A stretch of 6,140 nucleotides of DNA from Actinomycetes bacterium (GTDB lineage: Bacteria; Actinomycetota; Acidimicrobiia; Acidimicrobiales; Palsa-688), in the NCBI GenBank assembly GCA_021827225.1, contig JAKAXG010000283.1, positions 1 through 6,140 on the forward strand, in the 5' to 3' direction. Made by a program: the position numbers and the translations under genes. Below are positions 1 through 5,415 of this stretch, piece by piece. Under the pieces are notes generated by a model. The model made no database searches. It had not been told where the DNA came from and was given only the letters and a program-made list of their open reading frames with translations. The stretch's first letter is position 1; each line of letters opens with the position of its first letter.

Positions 1-157
1 TCCGATCTGTGACGGCCGGCGCCGGCCGCCTCGTCTCGCCTTGCGGCCCCGTGTTTCGGCTTGCCGCCCGGCCCCGGTTCGCCTCGCATTGCGGCCCCGG
101 TTCGCCTTGCGGCCTCGGGGCCCTGCGCCGGCTCGGGCCCTGCGCCGGCGCCGCCGG
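1..157. repeat. GC-rich degenerate tandem repeats upstream of thioredoxin
   Basis: This non-coding stretch is built from related short words. A variant of TCGCCTTGCGGCC occurs at about 35-49 and 102-114, with a longer relative, TTCGCCTCGCATTGCGGCC, at 78-96. GGGCCCTGCGCCGGC occurs twice, at 118-132 and 135-149. Open reading frames cross the region in all three plus frames, as expected at this GC content, but none has a credible ribosome site or a recognisable product. I infer low-complexity intergenic filler. The function is unknown. Confidence 0.6.
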
Positions 158-178
158 AATATATACCCCCCCGGGTAT
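158..178. promoter_or_regulatory. AT-rich island with a small inverted repeat; possible promoter or operator of the trx operon
   Basis: AATATATA at 158-165 stands out sharply from the surrounding GC-rich sequence. It overlaps an imperfect palindrome, ATACCC (163-168) against GGGTAT (173-178). TATATA at 160-165 could serve as a -10 element, giving a leader of roughly 80 nt before the thioredoxin ATG. I find no convincing -35 hexamer at the right distance. The promoter call rests only on composition and position. Confidence 0.3.
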
Positions 179-199
179 CCTTGTATCTGGCACAGGGTT

Positions 200-216
200 C
201 CGCCCTCTCCGGGCGG
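200..216 (+). other. Leader hairpin upstream of the thioredoxin ribosome site
   Basis: CCGCCC (200-205) pairs perfectly with GGGCGG (211-216) across a 5-nt loop, TCTCC. G-U pairs can extend the stem by two or three. It ends 26 nt before the Shine-Dalgarno sequence at 243-248. No T-run follows, so it is not a standard intrinsic terminator. An mRNA leader stem is the simplest reading, and a chance GC stem remains possible. Confidence 0.3.
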
Positions 217-252
217 GGTACCTCAGTACAACGATCTACCCCAGGAGGGGAT

Positions 253-636
253 ATGGCAACCGTCACCGCTACCGCTTCGAACTTCGAAGAGCTCATCACT
301 GGCAACGACACCATCCTGCTCGACTTCTGGGCCTCGTGGTGCGGTCCGTGCCGGACCTTCGCCCCGGTGTTCGAGGAGGCCGCGCAGCGCCATCCCGATC
401 TGGTGTTCGCCAAGGTGGACACAGAGGCGGAGCAGGAACTGGCCGCCGGCTTCCAGATCATGTCCATACCGACGCTCATGGTGGTGCGGGACCGCATCGC
501 GGTGTTCTCCCAGGCCGGGGCCCTTCCCGCCCCCGCCCTGGAGCAGCTGATCGAGCAGGTGCGGGCGCTCGACATGGACGAGGTCCGGCGCCAGGTGGAG
601 GCCCAGGCCGCCGCCGAGTCGACGCCTGAGTCATGA
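253..636 (+). CDS. trxA: Thioredoxin (TrxA-like)
   Basis: A 127-residue cytoplasmic thiol-disulfide oxidoreductase. It would reduce protein disulfides and be recharged by thioredoxin reductase, which is not in this window. The thioredoxin fold is clear: a DFWASWCGPC active site with the redox cysteines at residues 30 and 33, the buried-acid strand VFAKVDT, and the cis-proline loop MSIPT with Pro73. The protein is slightly longer than the usual ~105-110 residues because of an Ala/Glu-rich C-terminal tail of about 20 residues. I chose the ATG at 253 because AGGAGG (243-248) lies 4 nt upstream and the sequence before it codes for nothing thioredoxin-like. No signal peptide is visible. The stop overlaps the start of the next gene (ATGA, 633-636), so the two are probably translationally coupled. 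The family call is firm. Which paralogue it is remains uncertain. Confidence 0.93.
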   Translation: MATVTATASNFEELITGNDTILLDFWASWCGPCRTFAPVFEEAAQRHPDLVFAKVDTEAEQELAAGFQIMSIPTLMVVRDRIAVFSQAGALPAPALEQLIEQVRALDMDEVRRQVEAQAAAESTPES

Positions 637-1292
637 CCGGCTGGCCGCCCCGCTCGGTGGTGGCCGTCTGCGCCCACCCCGACGACGAGTCCTTCGGGCT
701 GGGCGCCATCCTGGCGGCGCTGAGCGGGGCGGGCAGCTCGGTGGGGGTGGTGACCTTCACCGCCGGCGAGGCCTCCACGCTGGGGACGGCCCTCGGCCCG
801 CTGGGCATGGTCCGCTCCCAGGAGATGGCTGAGGCGGCCCAGGTCCTTGGGATCCAGCGCACCGTGCTGCTGGACTACCCGGACGGCCGGCTGGCGGAGA
901 CCCCTCTGGACGAGCTCGCCGGCCACGTCACCGGGTTGGCCGCCACCATGGCGGCGGACGCCCTGGTCGCGTTCGACGTCGGCGGCATCACCGGCCATCC
1001 CGACCACCAGCGGGCCACCGAGGCGGCTCTGGTCGCCGGCCGTGAGCTGGAGGTACCGGTGCTGGGCTGGGCGGTCACCCGCCCCGTGGCCGACGCTCTC
1101 AACTCCGAGTTCTGCACCACCTTCGTCGGGCGGGAGCCGGGCGAGGTGGACATGACGCTGAGCGTCGACCGGGAGCTGCAACTGCGGGCCATCGCCTGCC
1201 ACCGCAGCCAGTCCGGGGAGAACCCGGTCCTGTGGCGGCGCCTCGAGGCCACCGGCGGCACCGAGCCGCTGCGGTGGCTGCACCGCCCGTGA
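633..1292 (+). CDS. PIG-L/LmbE-family zinc deacetylase
   Basis: A 219-residue member of the PIG-L (GlcNAc-PI de-N-acetylase/LmbE) family of zinc amidases, which remove N-acetyl groups from amino sugars or cleave related amides. Relatives include MshB and Mca of mycothiol metabolism and BshB of bacillithiol synthesis. The signature AHPDDES lies at residues 14-20. By analogy with MshB, His15 and Asp18 are zinc ligands and Asp17 is the general base. GHPDHQ at 121-126 supplies His122 (acid/oxyanion role) and the third zinc ligand, His125. It is shorter than actinobacterial MshB or Mca (about 290-300 residues) and closer to BshB-sized members, so I give no specific substrate. The start is fixed by the ATGA overlap with the thioredoxin stop. 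No signal peptide or membrane segment is seen. Confidence 0.9.
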   Translation: MTGWPPRSVVAVCAHPDDESFGLGAILAALSGAGSSVGVVTFTAGEASTLGTALGPLGMVRSQEMAEAAQVLGIQRTVLLDYPDGRLAETPLDELAGHVTGLAATMAADALVAFDVGGITGHPDHQRATEAALVAGRELEVPVLGWAVTRPVADALNSEFCTTFVGREPGEVDMTLSVDRELQLRAIACHRSQSGENPVLWRRLEATGGTEPLRWLHRP

Positions 1293-1298
1293 CTTCCG

Positions 1299-1325
1299 AC
1301 CCTGGAGAACTTGCCCTCTCCGGGT
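1299..1325 (+). other. Hairpin between the deacetylase and the next gene
   Basis: ACCC-T-GGAGA (1299-1308) pairs with TCTCC-GGGT (1317-1325): nine base pairs with a single bulged T and an 8-nt loop. It starts 7 nt after the deacetylase stop. It could be a weak terminator or an mRNA-processing stem. No T-tract follows, so read-through into the next gene is likely. Confidence 0.3.
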
Positions 1326-1365
1326 GAAGCTGCAGGGCTAGTCGTCCGACCATAAGGAGGCCGCC

Positions 1366-1848
1366 ATGGCCGACGTGTCCGTCACCCGGGAACCGACGCT
1401 TTCCGACATCGCCGGAGCCCTGGCCCGCCACACCAACCCGGACGGGACGGTGCCGGCCGGGGTCACCGCCGACATCGTCGCCGAGACCGGCTGGCGCGGC
1501 CGGCTAATGGATGTGCTCACCGTTCTCGCCGCCCACACCGAGCGGATGGGCTACCTGGCCGGCGGCCGGCGGCCCGCCGAGGTAGCCGAATGGCTGGCCA
1601 TCTGGGCCGACTCCTCGCTGACCGTCGAGCAGATCCGGCTGGCCACCGAGGCCGGCGGATGGGATCCCGACCCGTTCGTGACCCTGGCCGGCGCCGGCCT
1701 GCTCGAGAGGTTCCTGCGCCTGCCCGACGGGTCGGTCCGCCGGGTCAAGGGAGCACTGGCCGGCGGATGGCTCAGCGATGAACTGGCCATGGCTGACGAC
1801 GAGGAGGTCCTCTCCGCCGTCGAGGCCATCCTGGCCGAGGACGGCTGA
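1366..1848 (+). CDS. Hypothetical soluble helical protein
   Basis: A 160-residue protein that I do not recognise. The start is well supported: AAGGAGG at 1354-1360 sits 5 nt before the ATG. The sequence has no signal peptide, membrane segment or cysteine. It looks largely alpha-helical. Candidate helices are residues 11-22, 31-57 and 70-80. They are followed by a tryptophan-bearing region around AGGWDPDPFVTLAGAGL (96-112), then an acidic C-terminal helix (139-158). The arrangement suggests a small cytosolic domain, but no motif points to catalysis or DNA binding. It lies 73 nt after the PIG-L gene on the same strand and may be part of the same transcript. Its TGA abuts the stop codon of the convergent GH43 gene with no intervening base. 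Codon use matches its neighbours. Confidence 0.82.
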   Translation: MADVSVTREPTLSDIAGALARHTNPDGTVPAGVTADIVAETGWRGRLMDVLTVLAAHTERMGYLAGGRRPAEVAEWLAIWADSSLTVEQIRLATEAGGWDPDPFVTLAGAGLLERFLRLPDGSVRRVKGALAGGWLSDELAMADDEEVLSAVEAILAEDG

Positions 1849-2832
1849 TCAGGACAGGCTGGGACGGCCGGAGCCGCTGAAGCGCAGGCTGCCCACCCAC
1901 AGGGACCGCACTCCGCCGTTCTGGTAGCCCACCGTGCCGTACCAGGCGGCGAAGGCCATGCGGGTCGACCCAGAGGCGTCGGTGAAGATCATGGGGCCCT
2001 GGGGTCCCTGGGCGTTCCCCGTGGTCCCCAGCCACGGGCTGGTCACCGACCGGTTGGTGTACGGCCCGAACAGCGAGTTGGAGGTGGCGTACCCGATGGC
2101 TGACCGGGCGGTGTTGTAGCTGTTGGCGCCGTAGAACAGGTAGTAGCGGCTGCCGTCGCGGATGACCGTCGGCCCCTCGATGGTCGGCGACTGCCAGGGG
2201 GCCGACTGGGTGAGCAGCAGCGACGGGGTGCTGCCCGACTGGAACGAGAGCCCATCAGCGGCCAGTTGTTCGGCCCAGATGTGGCTGCGCTGGCCGATGG
2301 CGTTGTCGTCGCTCTTCCACAGCAGGACCAGCTTCCCCGACGCGGGGTCGAGGTACGGGTTGGGATCGATGGACCCCCCGTCGGCCGTCTGGCAGACCAG
2401 CGGGGCGGTCGACTCGTCGACGAACGGGCCGCCCGGTGACGCCGAGGTAGCCACCGATATGCACTGCATGTTCAGCGTCTCGTCGCGAGCGGCGTAGTAC
2501 ATGACGTACCGGTCGGCGATCCGCATAACGCCGGGAGCCCAGGTGTAACCCCGGATCGCCCAGGAAGGAAGGCCGCTCAGGGCCTCGCCCGGACCCGTCC
2601 AGTGGTGCAGGTCCGGCGAGCTCATCACCTGGAGGTCCCTCCCGCCGCTGCCGGTGGAGTACGCCCAGTAGGTCCCGTTGACCACCAGCACGCTCGGGTC
2701 GGGGAAGTCGCCGGCGTACACCGGTGCCGAGAAGGTCCTGCTCGCGGCGGCGGCCGGCGCCATCCACCCGACCATAGCGGTCACCAACGCCGCCGTCCCG
2801 GTCACAACCGCTCGCGTCCGCAGTCGCCCCAT
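1849..2832 (-). CDS. Secreted glycoside hydrolase family 43-like protein
   Basis: A 327-residue exported enzyme of the five-bladed beta-propeller GH43 type; such enzymes usually act as arabinanases, arabinofuranosidases or xylosidases on plant polysaccharides. A signal peptide is clear: basic RLRTR at residues 3-7, a hydrophobic Ala/Val core, and a likely cut after the Ala run near residue 30. The GH43 triad can be assigned: base Asp45 in GDFPDPSV, pKa-tuning Asp156 in SIDPNPYLDP, and acid Glu219 in TIEGPTVIR. SSPDLHHW and TWAPGV are also typical. Two cysteines (residues 124 and 147) could form a disulfide. There is no carbohydrate-binding module or sorting signal, so it is one free catalytic domain. 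I chose the ATG at 2832 because GAGGAG (2844-2839) lies 6 nt upstream and the signal peptide starts there. A longer frame from 2982 would run through the intergenic hairpin repeat and hide the signal peptide. Exact substrate not predictable. Confidence 0.9.
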   Translation of the reverse strand: MGRLRTRAVVTGTAALVTAMVGWMAPAAAASRTFSAPVYAGDFPDPSVLVVNGTYWAYSTGSGGRDLQVMSSPDLHHWTGPGEALSGLPSWAIRGYTWAPGVMRIADRYVMYYAARDETLNMQCISVATSASPGGPFVDESTAPLVCQTADGGSIDPNPYLDPASGKLVLLWKSDDNAIGQRSHIWAEQLAADGLSFQSGSTPSLLLTQSAPWQSPTIEGPTVIRDGSRYYLFYGANSYNTARSAIGYATSNSLFGPYTNRSVTSPWLGTTGNAQGPQGPMIFTDASGSTRMAFAAWYGTVGYQNGGVRSLWVGSLRFSGSGRPSLS

Positions 2833-2896
2833 GACCCGCTCCTCGCTCTCGGCCGGCACCGCCCATAGCATCGTCGCGTGGCGGCGGCCGCCGGGA

Positions 2897-2917
2897 GCCG
2901 AAGGTTGTCCCTTCGGC
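2897..2917 (-). promoter_or_regulatory. Perfect hairpin in the GH43 leader
   Basis: GCCGAAGG (2897-2904) pairs perfectly with CCTTCGGC (2910-2917) around a 5-nt loop. It lies about 65 nt upstream of the GH43 start codon. On the minus strand it could be an operator or a leader stem. No T-run follows on either strand. I cannot place a promoter with confidence nearby. Confidence 0.35.
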
Positions 2918-2962
2918 GCGTAGGGGGCGGCGGCGCCGGCCGGCGTGTGCGGCTGGGGGGCC

Positions 2963-3012
2963 GGAACCGAGAGGTGGATCACCCCCTTCTACGACCACAA
3001 GATCCACCTTTC
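2963..3012. repeat. Intergenic hairpin repeat, copy A1
   Basis: First of four ~50-bp copies. GAGAGGTGGATC (2969-2980) and GATCCACCTTTC (3001-3012) form a 12-bp inverted repeat around a 20-nt loop. Eleven pairs are Watson-Crick and one is G-U when read as plus-strand RNA. The loop differs from the other copies at three bases (TTC instead of CCG at 2987-2989). It lies between the LLM and GH43 genes, outside both. Confidence 0.85.
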
Positions 3013-3036
3013 GGCGCCGGCGGGGCGGGACACCCC

Positions 3037-3085
3037 GAACCGAGAGGTGCATCACCCCCCCGTACGACCAGAAGATCCACCTTTC
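3037..3085. repeat. Intergenic hairpin repeat, copy B1
   Basis: Second copy, starting 73 bp after A1. The left arm carries GGTGCATC instead of GGTGGATC, leaving one C-C mismatch in the stem. The loop has CCAGAA instead of CCACAA. It is followed by a 19-bp tail containing the perfect palindrome GACGGCCGTC (3090-3099). The block 3016-3104, covering linker, B1 and tail, recurs without a change at 3209-3297. Confidence 0.85.
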
Positions 3086-3104
3086 GCCTGACGGCCGTCG
3101 CCGG

Positions 3105-3155
3105 GGGGCCGGCGGGGCGGCGGCCGGGCGGCCGGCGGGCCGGCGGCCGGGGGCC
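3105..3155. repeat. GCCGGC-rich low-complexity spacer
   Basis: About 50 bases composed almost only of G and C, built from overlapping GGCCGGCGG words, separating the two hairpin-repeat units. It contains no coding signal. Similar filler resumes at 3298. Confidence 0.6.
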
Positions 3156-3205
3156 GGAACCGAGAGGTGGATTACCCCCCCGTACGACCACAAGATCCAC
3201 CTTTC
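3156..3205. repeat. Intergenic hairpin repeat, copy A2
   Basis: Third copy, 193 bp from A1 and differing from it at four of 50 bases. One change is C to T at 3173, the innermost stem position, opposite G3194. Pairing there survives as U-G in plus-strand RNA but would be A-C in minus-strand RNA. The loop matches the B copies except for one base. Confidence 0.85.
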
Positions 3206-3229
3206 ACTGCCGGCGGGGCGGGACACCCC

Positions 3230-3278
3230 GAACCGAGAGGTGCATCACCCCCCCGTACGACCAGAAGATCCACCTTTC
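3230..3278. repeat. Intergenic hairpin repeat, copy B2
   Basis: Fourth copy, identical to B1 over its 49 bases and lying 73 bp after A2, just as B1 lies 73 bp after A1. The tail at 3279-3297 again holds GACGGCCGTC (3283-3292). The identity shows a recent duplication of the A-B unit. Confidence 0.85.
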
Positions 3279-3297
3279 GCCTGACGGCCGTCGCCGG

Positions 3298-3386
3298 ATG
3301 CCGGGGACCCGGGGCCAGCGCCGGCACAGCGCCGGCACAGCGCCGGCCGGGGGCCGGCGGCCGGCGGCCGGCGGGGCGGGCGGCGA
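3298..3386. repeat. Short tandem repeat and GCCGGC filler downstream of the LLM gene
   Basis: Three copies of the 11-bp word CAGCGCCGGCA run in tandem (3316-3326, 3327-3337, and 3338-3347 without its last base). GGCCGGCGGCCGG-type sequence follows, up to the stop codon of the LLM oxidoreductase. The region may fold heavily when transcribed from the LLM gene and so act as a terminator-like end, but there is no T-tract. No gene is visible. Confidence 0.6.
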
Positions 3387-3389
3387 GGT

Positions 3390-4250
3390 TCAGCCGACCT
3401 GGGCGATGACGCTCTCGGCGAAGGCGCCCAGGCGGGCCTTCCAGCGCTCGGGGTCCCCGCCCAGGTTGGGGATGACCACCCGGCTCACGCCCAGGTCGGC
3501 CAGCCGCCGGACGCTGTCGGCGTCGCCGGCGGGCCCGGCGGTGACGGCGATGGAGTCGGGGTCCCGGCCGGCCTGCCGGGCGGTGTCGCGCATGATGTCG
3601 ATGAGCCGGGCCAGCTCGGTGGCGTCGCCGAGCGGGAAGAACTCGTCCCCCAGGCGCCCGGCCCGGCGGGCGGCGGCCGGGCTGTGGCCGCCCACCACGA
3701 TGGGCACCCCGCCGGCCTGGACCGGCTTCGGATAGCTCCTGGCCCGGTCGAAGTCCACGAAGCGGCCGTGGTAGGTGGACTCCTCGTCCCGCCACAGGCT
3801 GCGCAACGCCTCGATGTACTCGTCGGTACGGGGCCCCCGGTCCGCGAAGGGTACGCCCAACGCCTTGAACTCCTCCTCCAGCCAGCCCACCCCGATGCCG
3901 AGGGTGACCCGGCCGCCCGAGAGGAGGTCGAGGGTGGCCAGCTCCTTGGCCAGGATGGCCGGCGTGCGCTGGGGGAGGATGAGTATCCCGGTGGCCAACC
4001 TCAGGGTGCGGGTGGTGGCGGCCACCCACGTGAGCCAGATGAGCGGGTCGGGTATGGGGCTGGCCTCCGAACCGGGCATCCGCCCGGTGGTGGAGTACGG
4101 GTAGGTGGATTGGTAGTCCGCCGGGACCACGACGTGCTCGACGGTCCAGACGGACTCGAAACCGTTGTCCTCGGCGATGGTGCCGAGAGCGGCGGCACCC
4201 TCGGGGGAGACGGCGTGACCGGTGTTGGCGAAGAGGATCCCGTAGCGCAT
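3390..4250 (-). CDS. LLM-class F420-dependent oxidoreductase
   Basis: A 286-residue luciferase-like monooxygenase-superfamily protein (TIM-barrel fold). It belongs to the large actinobacterial group predicted to use coenzyme F420 for hydride transfer to or from unknown substrates. Family hallmarks in order: RYGILFANTG near the start, ESVWTVEHV (32-40), TLRLATGILILPQRTP (82-97), AKELATLDLLSGGRVTLGIG (101-120), GWLEEEFKALGVPFADRGPR (122-141), and the C-terminal VGGHS loop (187-191). Length is normal for the subgroup. The ATG at 4250 is preceded directly by an in-frame GTG at 4253. I prefer the ATG, which has a weak AGG a few bases upstream, but either is possible. It begins 24 nt after the methyltransferase stop on the same strand, so the two are probably one transcript. 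The F420 preference is family inference, and some relatives use FMN. Substrate unknown. Confidence 0.92.
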   Translation of the reverse strand: MRYGILFANTGHAVSPEGAAALGTIAEDNGFESVWTVEHVVVPADYQSTYPYSTTGRMPGSEASPIPDPLIWLTWVAATTRTLRLATGILILPQRTPAILAKELATLDLLSGGRVTLGIGVGWLEEEFKALGVPFADRGPRTDEYIEALRSLWRDEESTYHGRFVDFDRARSYPKPVQAGGVPIVVGGHSPAAARRAGRLGDEFFPLGDATELARLIDIMRDTARQAGRDPDSIAVTAGPAGDADSVRRLADLGVSRVVIPNLGGDPERWKARLGAFAESVIAQVG

Positions 4251-4274
4251 CACCTGACGGTAGCGCTGCCGGCT

Positions 4275-4913
4275 TCAGCCTTCCTTGGACGCCACCCCGA
4301 CGACCAGGGGCCGCACCAGCGGGACGAGGCCGCGCAGCTCGCCGCTGCGGACCTGGTCGAGCCGCAGGGGCGAGGACCGGATGAGAGAGACGGTGTCGCG
4401 GTTGCAGTTGCACCCGCCGGCGCACCAGCCCCAAGGGCGGTTGAGCCGGTCCTGCCACCGGGCCAGCTGCGCCGACCCGGCCCTCACGTGCTCGGCGAAG
4501 GACACGCTCCCACCCGGGCGCAGCACCCTGGCGATCTCGGCCAGGGCGGCCTCGGGGTCGGCGGTGGTGCACAGCACCAGGGTGCAGACCACGGCATCGA
4601 CGCTGGCGTCGTCGACCGGCAGCCGCTCGGCCGGGGCCTGCACCACCTTGACCGGGACGGGACCGGGCCTGGCCCGCACCCGTCGGTGCAGCCGGGCGGC
4701 CATGTGCGGGTCCGGCTCGGTGAGCAGCAGATCCTCGACGGTCCCGGAGTAGTGACGGAAGTTGAGCCCGGTGCCGGCCCCCACCTCGAGCACCCGGCCG
4801 GCCGCCCGGCCCACCACCTCCGACCTCACGTCGGCGAACCCCCGCCGCTCGGCGAGGGTGAAGGCGGCGTCGTAGGCGCCGGCGAACGCCTTGGACCACG
4901 CATCGGACCCCAC
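4275..4913 (-). CDS. Class I SAM-dependent methyltransferase, METTL7-like
   Basis: A 212-residue cytoplasmic methyltransferase with a Rossmann-type SAM domain. Motif I is VLEVGAGTGLN (41-51). The acidic ribose-binding position is in LLLTEPDPHM (62-71). DDASVDAVVCTLVLCT (101-116) is the motif II strand, and LRPGGSVSFAEHV (131-143) is motif III. The C-terminal part has WCAGGCNCNRDT (163-174). It resembles the GC-x-x-T/N-R-E/D-T signature of METTL7/TMT1 proteins, whose human members methylate thiols. That suggests, without proving, a small-molecule thiol or lipid-like acceptor. There are five cysteines in all, three of them in this segment. The start is GTG at 4913; the frame begins with a typical N-terminal helix, but upstream ribosome-site complementarity is poor, so the start is moderately sure. 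It is followed by the LLM gene after 24 nt and preceded by a membrane-protein gene 69 nt away. Confidence 0.88.
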   Translation of the reverse strand: MGSDAWSKAFAGAYDAAFTLAERRGFADVRSEVVGRAAGRVLEVGAGTGLNFRHYSGTVEDLLLTEPDPHMAARLHRRVRARPGPVPVKVVQAPAERLPVDDASVDAVVCTLVLCTTADPEAALAEIARVLRPGGSVSFAEHVRAGSAQLARWQDRLNRPWGWCAGGCNCNRDTVSLIRSSPLRLDQVRSGELRGLVPLVRPLVVGVASKEG

Positions 4914-4948
4914 CCCGGCGAAGCTACCGGGTGCGAGCCGGACACGCC

Positions 4949-4970
4949 TGGCGGACCGGGCGGACCGCCA
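4949..4970 (-). terminator. Hairpin between the membrane-protein and methyltransferase genes
   Basis: TGGCGGACC (4949-4957) and GGACCGCCA (4962-4970) form a 9-position stem with one internal mismatch and a 4-nt loop. It lies 12 nt after the stop of the membrane-protein gene in the minus direction. It could be a GC-type terminator that partly separates that gene from the methyltransferase. The lack of a T-run makes this uncertain. Confidence 0.3.
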
Positions 4971-4982
4971 CCGGGAGTGGGA

Positions 4983-5402
4983 TCAGCCGGGGGCCAGGTG
5001 GTGCCACACCACGGCTCCCCGTGACAGGTCGGGGGTGAGCCGCACCTCGACGGTGTCGCCGGCCCGGAACTGGCGCACCACCGCCCGGGGGAGGGCCTGG
5101 ATCACCTCCAGGTCGAACGGCTCGGGGCGGCCCTCGGCGTGGACCCGCAGGTTGAACCGGACCATGGGCCGCACGTCCAGGATGGTCCCCAACGACCGCA
5201 CCGACAGCACCTCCGCCCGGCCGGGCATCCCGGTCGCCAGGATCTCCGACGTCAGCACCGTCCGCGGCTGGCCCCCCGACCGCCAGGACACGAACAGAAA
5301 GACCAGTACGGCCAGCGCGAACGGCAGCAGTACGAACAGCACGACCAGCGCCTGGCTGGTCGTGAGCCCGAATAGCGAAGCGGGGAACACCGAAGCGATC
5401 AT
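4983..5402 (-). CDS. Small membrane-anchored hypothetical protein
   Basis: A 139-residue protein with one confident transmembrane segment at about residues 17-39 (an ALVVLFVLLPFALAVLVFLF core), followed by Trp-Arg at 40-41 and a soluble C-terminal domain of about 95 residues. The soluble part looks all-beta, with alternating hydrophobic strands in GRAEVLSVRS, MVRFNLRVHAEG, FDLEVIQALP and GDTVEVRLTPD. The layout recalls small actinobacterial membrane proteins with a DUF3592-like beta domain, but I cannot assign it to a named family. The basic residues after the segment suggest the beta domain faces the cytoplasm. The ATG at 5402 is the natural start because the membrane segment follows closely. 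Its ribosome site is weak. A strong inverted repeat ends only 13 nt upstream. Function unknown. Confidence 0.8.
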   Translation of the reverse strand: MIASVFPASLFGLTTSQALVVLFVLLPFALAVLVFLFVSWRSGGQPRTVLTSEILATGMPGRAEVLSVRSLGTILDVRPMVRFNLRVHAEGRPEPFDLEVIQALPRAVVRQFRAGDTVEVRLTPDLSRGAVVWHHLAPG

Positions 5403-5415
5403 CCCAGGCTAGATC

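Noticed and set aside
61..252. Upstream extension of thioredoxin
   Set aside because: The extra 64 residues come from degenerate repeats and the promoter-like AT island. The ATG at 253 has AGGAGG upstream and begins the normal thioredoxin N-terminus.
2833..2982. N-terminal extension of the GH43 gene to a start at 2982
   Set aside because: It would place 50 residues, partly coded by the hairpin repeat, ahead of an obvious signal peptide. The ATG at 2832 has a good GAGGAG site 6 nt upstream.
2979..3226. Repeat-encoded peptides (VDLLVVRGGDAPLGSG-like) in the hairpin repeats
   Set aside because: Copies are spaced by non-multiples of three and fall in different frames, so they do not make a consistent protein. 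The open frames reflect lack of stops in GC-rich DNA.
2963..3278. CRISPR array
   Set aside because: The ~50-bp repeats alternate between two subtypes, and their spacers are repeated or low-complexity instead of unique. Spacing alternates 73/120 bp, and no cas gene is nearby.
3172..4899. Long minus-strand open frame of about 575 codons overlapping the LLM and methyltransferase genes
   Set aside because: It runs out of frame through two well-identified enzymes, is extremely rich in Arg, Gly and Pro, has no recognisable motif, and crosses the non-coding repeat block. It is a high-GC shadow frame.
3684..5024. Plus-strand open frame of about 446 codons
   Set aside because: It is antisense to three credible minus-strand genes, has low-complexity Gly/Pro/Arg/His composition and no domain or ribosome site.
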